Shown here piece by piece: positions 6,729 to 10,105 of a DNA stretch of 10,105 bases. A model generated the notes under the pieces. The model was not told where the DNA came from. It searched no databases and saw only the letters and a list, made by a program, of their open reading frames with translations. Source of the DNA: Microcaldota archaeon. GTDB lineage: Archaea; Micrarchaeota; Micrarchaeia; Anstonellales; Anstonellaceae. Both the position numbers and the translations under genes were made by a program. Where the stretch lies: positions 1 to 10,105 of the forward strand of contig JAHFEC010000034.1 of assembly GCA_023248665.1 (NCBI GenBank), given 5' to 3'. Position 1 is the stretch's first letter. Each line of letters starts with the position of its first letter.

Positions 6729-8462
6729 GTTCCGGGGCTGGTCCGGATCCTTGTCGGCCAGCACCGTCATGTGGTAGGCCAGAAGCTGCAAAGGCAGGAT
6801 GTAATAGAGCGGCACCAGCTCCGGCGGGACGGTGGGCATTAAAAGCGAGCGGGCGCCCTCCGCGCGCATCGCCTCGTCGTCGGAGAGCACGACCAGCTCC
6901 GCTTCGCGCGCCTTGCACTCCTTGATGTTGCTCTCCATCTTGGGCGCGAGCGGGCCGGCGGGCGCAAGGGCGATGACCGGCACGCCTTTCTCCAGCATCG
7001 AGAGCGGGCCGTGCTTGAGTTCCCCGCCCGGATAGGCTTCGGCGTGAAGGTAGGTGATTTCCTTGAGTTTGAGGGCGGCCTCGAGCGCGCAGGGGTAGTT
7101 GATGCCGCGCGCGATGAAGAAGAAATCGCGGCGCTTGATGAACGCCTTGGCCAGCTTCTGGATGTCCGCGTGCTTGCCCTCGAGGATCTTGGCGGAGAGG
7201 GACGGGATTTGCTTGAGGTCCGCCAGCCCCTGCTTGTTGGCGCCGAGCGTGTAGGCCAGCTTGCAGAGCACGCACAGCTGGCCGGTGAAGGATTTGGTGG
7301 CCACCACGCCGACCTCGGGCCCGACGCCGATGAAGAGGGTGACGTCGGCCTCGCGCGAGAGAGTAGAGCCGACCACGTTGGTGATGGCGATGATTTTCGC
7401 GCCCTTTTCCTTGGCGAGGCGCACGGCACCGAGCGTATCGGCGGTCTCGCCGGACTGCGAGACGGCGATGAGGACGTCCTCCTGTCCGGTGGTCCACGAG
7501 GAGTATTCCGAGCCGATGTAGGCGGCGCAGGGCTTTCCCTGCCGGTGCATCAGGTACTGGAAAACGAGGCCGGCATAATACGAGGTGCCGCAGGCCACGA
7601 GCGCGAGCTGCTTGGACGCGCGCAGGATGGGCAGGGCAGCCGACACGTCGGCCGAAACGGCGGACGAGAGGGCGGCGGGCTGCTCCAATATCTCCTTGAG
7701 CATGAAATGCTCGTACCCGCCCTTGGCCGCCATCTGGGGCGTCCAGTCCACGTGCAGAGTCTCGCGCTTGGCTTCGTGGCCGTCCGCGCCCCAGACGATG
7801 GCGCCGCGCGGGTCGATGCGGGCGACGTCGCCCTCGTTGAGCAGGATGAAATCGCGCGTGTATTCCAGAAGCGCGGGGATGTCGGAGGAGAAGAACATCT
7901 CGCCCGCCTTCCCCTGCCCGATGATGAGGGGCGCGTGCCGGCGCGCCAAGTAGAGGGCGTTGGTGCCGGCGATGAGGATGCCCAGCGCATAGGCGCCGTC
8001 GAGCCGGGCGACAGCCGCCCGGACGGCCGCTTCGGCGCTCCGGCCGTCATTCATGCCCTGCTCGACGAGGTGCGCGACGATCTCGGTGTCGGTGTCCGAG
8101 GAGAAATGGTGGCCCTTTTTCACCATCTCCTCCTTGAGCGCGCGGTGGTTCTCAATGATGCCGTTGTGCACCACCGCCACTTTCCCGGAGCAGTCGGCGT
8201 GCGGGTGGGCGTTGCGCTCGCACGGCAGGCCGTGGGTGGCCCAGCGGGTGTGGCCGAGGCCGATGCCGCCCTCCAGTTTGAGGAAATCGTGCTTGGCATG
8301 GATCGCGCCCAGCTTGCCCGCGTCCTTGATGACAGACACCTTTGAGCCGTCGAAGACGGCCATGCCGGCCGAATCGTAGCCCCGGTACTCGACCTTCTGC
8401 AGGCCGGAGAGGATGACTTGGGAGGCCTTCTTAGGCCCGATGTAACCGATGATGCCGCACAT
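6702..8462 (-). CDS. glmS: glucosamine-6-phosphate synthase (isomerizing)
   Basis: Makes glucosamine-6-phosphate from fructose-6-phosphate and glutamine, the first step toward UDP-N-acetylglucosamine used in cell-surface glycans. The N-terminal glutamine amidotransferase domain starts MCGIIGYIG, with Cys2 as nucleophile once Met is removed; GHTRWATHG (R73) and HNGIIEN (residues 99-105) are its other landmarks. Two SIS domains follow, with CGTSYYAG and SQSGETADT in the sugar-phosphate site and ELKHGP carrying the ring-opening histidine. It ends in the universal PRNLAKSVTVE. At 586 residues it is complete. The ATG is fixed by the need for Cys at position 2. It lies 14 bases after the TRAM gene and is probably co-transcribed with it. 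Its 3' end is duplicated further downstream. Confidence 0.98.
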   Translation of the reverse strand: MCGIIGYIGPKKASQVILSGLQKVEYRGYDSAGMAVFDGSKVSVIKDAGKLGAIHAKHDFLKLEGGIGLGHTRWATHGLPCERNAHPHADCSGKVAVVHNGIIENHRALKEEMVKKGHHFSSDTDTEIVAHLVEQGMNDGRSAEAAVRAAVARLDGAYALGILIAGTNALYLARRHAPLIIGQGKAGEMFFSSDIPALLEYTRDFILLNEGDVARIDPRGAIVWGADGHEAKRETLHVDWTPQMAAKGGYEHFMLKEILEQPAALSSAVSADVSAALPILRASKQLALVACGTSYYAGLVFQYLMHRQGKPCAAYIGSEYSSWTTGQEDVLIAVSQSGETADTLGAVRLAKEKGAKIIAITNVVGSTLSREADVTLFIGVGPEVGVVATKSFTGQLCVLCKLAYTLGANKQGLADLKQIPSLSAKILEGKHADIQKLAKAFIKRRDFFFIARGINYPCALEAALKLKEITYLHAEAYPGGELKHGPLSMLEKGVPVIALAPAGPLAPKMESNIKECKAREAELVVLSDDEAMRAEGARSLLMPTVPPELVPLYYILPLQLLAYHMTVLADKDPDQPRNLAKSVTVE

Positions 8463-8476
8463 GCAAGAACCAACTT

Positions 8477-8677
8477 CTATCCCACCCGCTTGGCGTTGGC
8501 ATAGGTGCGCCCGAGGTGGGTGATCTTCACTTTGGCTTTGACGCCGACCGCGATGTTCTCGACGAAGATGATGAAATTGTCGAGGTGAGCGATGCCCTGC
8601 CCGTGCGGGCCGGCGGTGTCGATGGCGACGCTCAGGATGTCGCCGATGGCGACGGGGGGCGCGGGGGGTGTGCTCAT
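8477..8677 (-). CDS. stand-alone TRAM-domain RNA-binding protein
   Basis: A 66-residue protein that is almost entirely one TRAM domain, a beta-barrel RNA-binding fold. Recognisable stretches are VAIGDILSVAIDTAGPHGQG, IAHLDNFIIFVENIAVG and KVKITHLGRTYANAKRV. Stand-alone archaeal TRAM proteins act as RNA chaperones, often linked to cold response. The frame runs open upstream to 8959, but that part is Ser-rich antisense to the acidic ORF at 8889-9002, so I start at ATG 8675-8677, just before the domain. It precedes glmS by 14 bases, suggesting an operon. TATA-like sequences lie at 8711-8717 and 8779-8787. Confidence 0.9.
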   Translation of the reverse strand: MSTPPAPPVAIGDILSVAIDTAGPHGQGIAHLDNFIIFVENIAVGVKAKVKITHLGRTYANAKRVG

Positions 8678-8710
8678 AAAAATCCCGATGGCTCTTTTGT
8701 GCTTCAAGCT

Positions 8711-8717
8711 CTTAAAT
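8711..8717 (-). promoter_or_regulatory. possible TATA box for the TRAM-glmS operon
   Basis: ATTTAAG on the minus strand is about 37 bases before the TRAM start and would give a leader of about ten bases. A second candidate, TATTTAAAC at 8779-8787, would give a leader of about 80 bases. The sequence alone does not decide between them. Confidence 0.4.
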
Positions 8718-8849
8718 GCGGATGCTGTCCGAGGGAGGAACGGGGAGAGACGGCCGGGCTTCGGGGAGCGGCCGGAATGTTTAAATACCACATAGAGCCA
8801 CATATGCGATGCCTCGGGGCGATTATTTTTTCGTCGAGAGGACAGACTG

Positions 8850-8884
8850 TTTATAAATATTTCTAGGTATTGTGGGGCAGGTGA
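8850..8884 (+). promoter_or_regulatory. TATA box and ribosome-binding site of the acidic micro-gene
   Basis: TTTATAAATATTT (8850-8862) is a strong archaeal TATA box. AGGTGA (8879-8884) then lies four bases before ATG 8889. The transcription start would fall near 8878-8882, just at the ribosome site. Confidence 0.6.
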
Positions 8885-8888
8885 GTTT

Positions 8889-9002
8889 ATGCGTATGCAA
8901 TGGGCACTCCGATCCTTGCGGGATGAAGACGAGGACAGCGAGGATGAAGACGAGGACAACCAGGACTTCGACGAGGACTGGGAAGACGAAGAGGACGAGT
9001 AG
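8889..9002 (+). CDS. 37-residue highly acidic micro-protein
   Basis: Begins MRMQWALRSLR, after which 21 of the 26 remaining residues (12-37) are Asp or Glu, ending WEDEEDE. I do not recognise a family. Such acidic tails can mimic nucleic acid or act as charge tethers for basic partners, but that is inference. Support for coding is a TATA box, an AGGTGA ribosome site with four-base spacing and a T-rich tract after the stop. The GAN/GAY-rich DNA also produces long open frames elsewhere, including a Thr/Arg-rich plus-strand frame (8872-9075) and a Ser-rich antisense extension of the TRAM frame; both are by-products of the repetitive codons. It is divergent from the TRAM-glmS operon and shares the 211-base gap with it. 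Confidence 0.6.
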   Translation: MRMQWALRSLRDEDEDSEDEDEDNQDFDEDWEDEEDE

Positions 9003-9009
9003 ATCGCGC

Positions 9010-9072
9010 TGTTTTCTTGCTGAATCCTGTTTTCCTTTGGATTTTATTTCCGGCTTTTTGGTTTTTTGCTCT
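9010..9072 (+). terminator. multi-T-run terminator region
   Basis: Five or more T-runs (TTTT, TTTT, TTTTA, TTTTT, TTTTTT) occur in 60 bases after the acidic gene. Serial T-tracts without a hairpin are the usual archaeal transcription stop. Confidence 0.6.
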
Positions 9073-9137
9073 TGAGCCTACGGCAACGGCCGGGAAGGAG
9101 GGGGCGCAAATCGGCCGGAAACCTGCCCTCTCGCGCC

Positions 9138-9146
9138 TTTAAAATA
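9138..9146 (+). promoter_or_regulatory. TATA box for the 9205-9480 gene
   Basis: TTTAAAATA, preceded by GCGCC, would start transcription near 9168 and leave a leader of about 37 bases. The gap 9073-9137 shows nothing else I recognise. Confidence 0.5.
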
Positions 9147-9204
9147 GGTCCAAAACTCTACTTCTCTCACAGCCGCCGGACGGCGAAGGAAAAAACGGGA
9201 AGGG

Positions 9205-9480
9205 ATGGGTATGGTCGTGGAAGATGAAGTAATCCATTGGTGGAAGGATGACAAGGGCGAGAGCCACCGAAACGCCCTGCGCCTCGAGCGCGAGGATTGC
9301 CAGGAAGTGAACGGCTTCCCGAGGGACGGACAGGTGGTGGTGAGGATCCTCAATACGGTGAGCCAGCAGTCGATAAGGCTCTCGCCGGACGAGGCGCTGC
9401 GCATCAGCACGCAACTGATGGCGGTTTCGCGGGATTTGCTCCAGCAGAAGAGGAAGATGTGGCAGAGCCACGAGGAATGA
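9205..9480 (+). CDS. hypothetical 91-residue protein
   Basis: No family recognised. The first half alternates charged and hydrophobic residues (DEVIHWWKDDKGESHRNALR, then DGQVVVRILNTV) like a small beta sheet. The second half (LSPDEALRISTQLMAVSRDL, continuing LQQKRKMW) is a convincing amphipathic helix. There is no signal or membrane segment. Codon pattern and composition match the neighbouring core genes. The start could be ATG 9205 or ATG 9211; a GGGAAGGG directly before 9205 is a poor ribosome site for either. It ends 87 bases before the ribbon-helix-helix gene, which has its own promoter, so the two are probably separate units. Confidence 0.65.
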   Translation: MGMVVEDEVIHWWKDDKGESHRNALRLEREDCQEVNGFPRDGQVVVRILNTVSQQSIRLSPDEALRISTQLMAVSRDLLQQKRKMWQSHEE

Positions 9481-9523
9481 ATATCGCAAAAGGTGGATGG
9501 AATGGACGCCGGGCCACACAAGG

Positions 9524-9567
9524 TTAATATATTTGATAATGCATCAGATAGGGCATCAGGTGATATA
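9524..9567 (+). promoter_or_regulatory. promoter, operator-like repeats and ribosome site of the RHH-RelE pair
   Basis: A TATA region TTAATATATTT (9524-9534) predicts a start near 9556. GCATCAG occurs at 9541-9547 and again at 9553-9559, 12 bases apart, the spacing of one helical turn; the second runs into the dyad ATCA-GG-TGAT (9555-9564). AGGTGAT (9558-9564) is the ribosome site, three bases before ATG 9568. These repeats are plausible binding sites for the ribbon-helix-helix antitoxin. Confidence 0.55.
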
Positions 9568-9807
9568 ATGAACATCAATCTTGGTGCGCCTTACGAGGCG
9601 AAACTCCGGAAGATAGTAAAGAGCGGGTATGCCGGCAACCAGACCGAAGCGCTGCGGCAGGCCATCACCAGATATGAGCAGGATTTGGAGGATGAGGAAG
9701 CCGAGCAGTTAAGGAAAGCCTGCGAAACCGAGCTTGAAAAGACGCGGCAGGAAGGCAAGACTAAGACTTACACTTTCGAAGAAGTGATGCGAAAATACAA
9801 GGTGTGA
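9568..9807 (+). CDS. ribbon-helix-helix antitoxin
   Basis: A 79-residue CopG/ParD-like protein. The N-terminal strand (NINLGAP) followed by two helices (YEAKLRKIVKSGYAGNQTEA, then LRQAITRY) gives the DNA-binding dimer fold; the turn carries the family's G-x-x-x-N-x-TE-x-x-R-x-A-I pattern (G20 to I33). The rest (EDEEAEQLRKACETELEK, ending TYTFEEVMRKYKV) is a charged helical tail that should wrap and neutralise the toxin. The frame is open back to 9493, but the ATG at 9568 follows AGGTGAT and directly precedes the fold. It lies one base before the toxin gene and probably represses both. Confidence 0.85.
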   Translation: MNINLGAPYEAKLRKIVKSGYAGNQTEALRQAITRYEQDLEDEEAEQLRKACETELEKTRQEGKTKTYTFEEVMRKYKV

Positions 9808-9808
9808 C

Positions 9809-10069
9809 GTGGCCATTCTTTTTACCAAAAAAGCGGAGGCTGACTTTGGCAGATTGGACAACGGCGTTCGCTTCCTGTTTCGCAAACATATGGAGAAGCT
9901 GATGCAGATGCCGCCCAGGCGGCATCTGAGACATGGCAATCCGTTCTTTTGCGAGAATGTGGTCGAACAGGCCAGGCTTGTCTACCAAGTTGATGGCGAG
10001 AATATCCTCATCATCCGCTGTTTTTGCACGCACAAGGAATACGATCGATGGTTCAGGGGCGAAAATTAG
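9809..10069 (+). CDS. RelE/ParE-superfamily toxin
   Basis: An 86-residue partner of the antitoxin. The pattern fits the RelE fold: an opening strand and helix (AILFTKKAEADFGRL), a second helix (KHMEKLMQM), then strands ENVVEQARLVYQVD and NILIIRCF, ending HKEYDRWFR. R56, H75, Y78 and R80 are candidates for active-site residues, though the exact RelE catalytic set cannot be aligned by eye. Family members typically cut mRNA in the ribosome. The start is GTG 9809, one base after the antitoxin stop, implying translational coupling. The gene is complete. Confidence 0.8.
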   Translation: MAILFTKKAEADFGRLDNGVRFLFRKHMEKLMQMPPRRHLRHGNPFFCENVVEQARLVYQVDGENILIIRCFCTHKEYDRWFRGEN

Positions 10070-10092
10070 TTTTTGAGTTAGTTTGATTTGGT
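10070..10092 (+). terminator. possible T-rich end of the RHH-RelE transcript
   Basis: Short T-tracts (TTTT and TTTG repeats) follow the toxin stop codon. They are weak, and the window ends before any next gene. Confidence 0.3.
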
Positions 10093-10105
10093 GATCTCCG
10101 GCAGG

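Larger units (their letters stand above)
5216..6734. mobile_element. putative integrated cassette: AbiE-type pair between glmS-tail repeats
   Basis: Two 103-bp near-identical repeats of the glmS 3' end bracket a two-gene toxin-antitoxin unit with its own promoter. The repeats lie in the same orientation and the host gene remains intact at one end, the usual outcome when an element integrates into the 3' end of a gene and carries a replacement end. No integrase or transposase is present, so the cassette would need one supplied elsewhere or has lost it. Duplication by ordinary recombination is the alternative. Confidence 0.5.
6632..6734. repeat. proximal copy of the 103-bp glmS 3'-end direct repeat
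   Basis: It covers the last 11 codons and stop of intact glmS plus 70 bases downstream, and matches 5216-5318 with one mismatch. The shared segment therefore contains both the native-type tail and the degenerate tail 2. Confidence 0.95.

Noticed and set aside
5216..6734. Tn7-like insertion at attTn7
   Set aside because: No Tns proteins or Tn7 end repeats are visible, and a 103-bp flanking duplication that includes coding sequence is not a Tn7 product.
6631..7497. Tail 2 as a programmed-frameshift extension of GlmS
   Set aside because: The native stop already follows a full canonical KSVTVE end, the frame upstream is a glmS shadow, and the identical tail recurs 1416 bp away without GlmS.
7011..8345. 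A 444-codon plus-strand ORF across glmS
   Set aside because: It is antisense to intact glmS in GC-rich DNA, where long mirror frames are expected; no recognisable protein motifs.
8678..8959. N-terminal extension of the TRAM frame with a Ser-rich start
   Set aside because: The Ser run is just the antisense of GAN/GAY codons of the acidic gene, and the TRAM domain begins right after ATG 8677.
8872..9075. Plus-strand Thr/Arg-rich 67-codon ORF over the acidic gene
   Set aside because: It is an alternate reading of the same repetitive DNA, and its start lies upstream of the ribosome site.
1..10105. CRISPR arrays, tRNA or rRNA genes
   Set aside because: No regularly spaced short repeats, cloverleaf-like sequences or rRNA-like stretches were seen.

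Overview
The window reads as a piece of a GC-rich archaeal chromosome. The strongest marker is a complete large subunit (DP2) of the D-family replicative polymerase, which is archaeal and absent from most crenarchaeotes. A stand-alone TRAM-domain protein, TATA-box promoters about 25-30 bases before start codons, several apparently leaderless genes and a recurring AGGTGA ribosome-binding site all fit. I cannot name the lineage; a euryarchaeal or DPANN-type genome is the best guess.

Layout, left to right. 48-3614 (+) is DP2, with an unusual repetitive N-terminal extension and a C-terminal PCNA-binding motif. 3768-4787 (+) is a NagD-like HAD phosphatase with a low-complexity insert. 4874-5167 (-) is a small unrecognised gene, convergent with the phosphatase and ended by a GC-rich hairpin followed by T-runs. 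5216-6734 is the most interesting part: a two-gene AbiE-type toxin-antitoxin cassette (5393-6624, +) lies between two near-identical 103-bp direct repeats, and those repeats are the 3' end of glmS. 6702-8462 (-) is the intact glmS, and its last codons form the inner repeat. 8477-8677 (-) is a TRAM-domain RNA-binding protein just upstream of glmS, probably co-transcribed with it. 8889-9002 (+) is a 37-residue, extremely acidic micro-protein with its own promoter and ribosome-binding site. 9205-9480 (+) is an unrecognised 91-residue protein. 9568-10069 (+) is a second toxin-antitoxin pair, of ribbon-helix-helix plus RelE type.

The main novelty candidate is the glmS 3' end. The window holds four stretches that encode a GlmS C-terminus ending in KSVTVE-stop: the real one, a degenerate one directly after it, and a second pair 1416 bp further downstream, beyond the toxin-antitoxin cassette. 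This resembles repeated site-specific integration of small elements into the end of glmS, with each element carrying a replacement tail. The glmS 3' end is the classic Tn7 attachment region in bacteria, but no transposase or integrase gene is visible here and long flanking repeats are not a Tn7 signature. The housekeeping genes (DP2, GlmS, TRAM) have no obvious functional link to the two toxin-antitoxin pairs, which look like accessory insertions.
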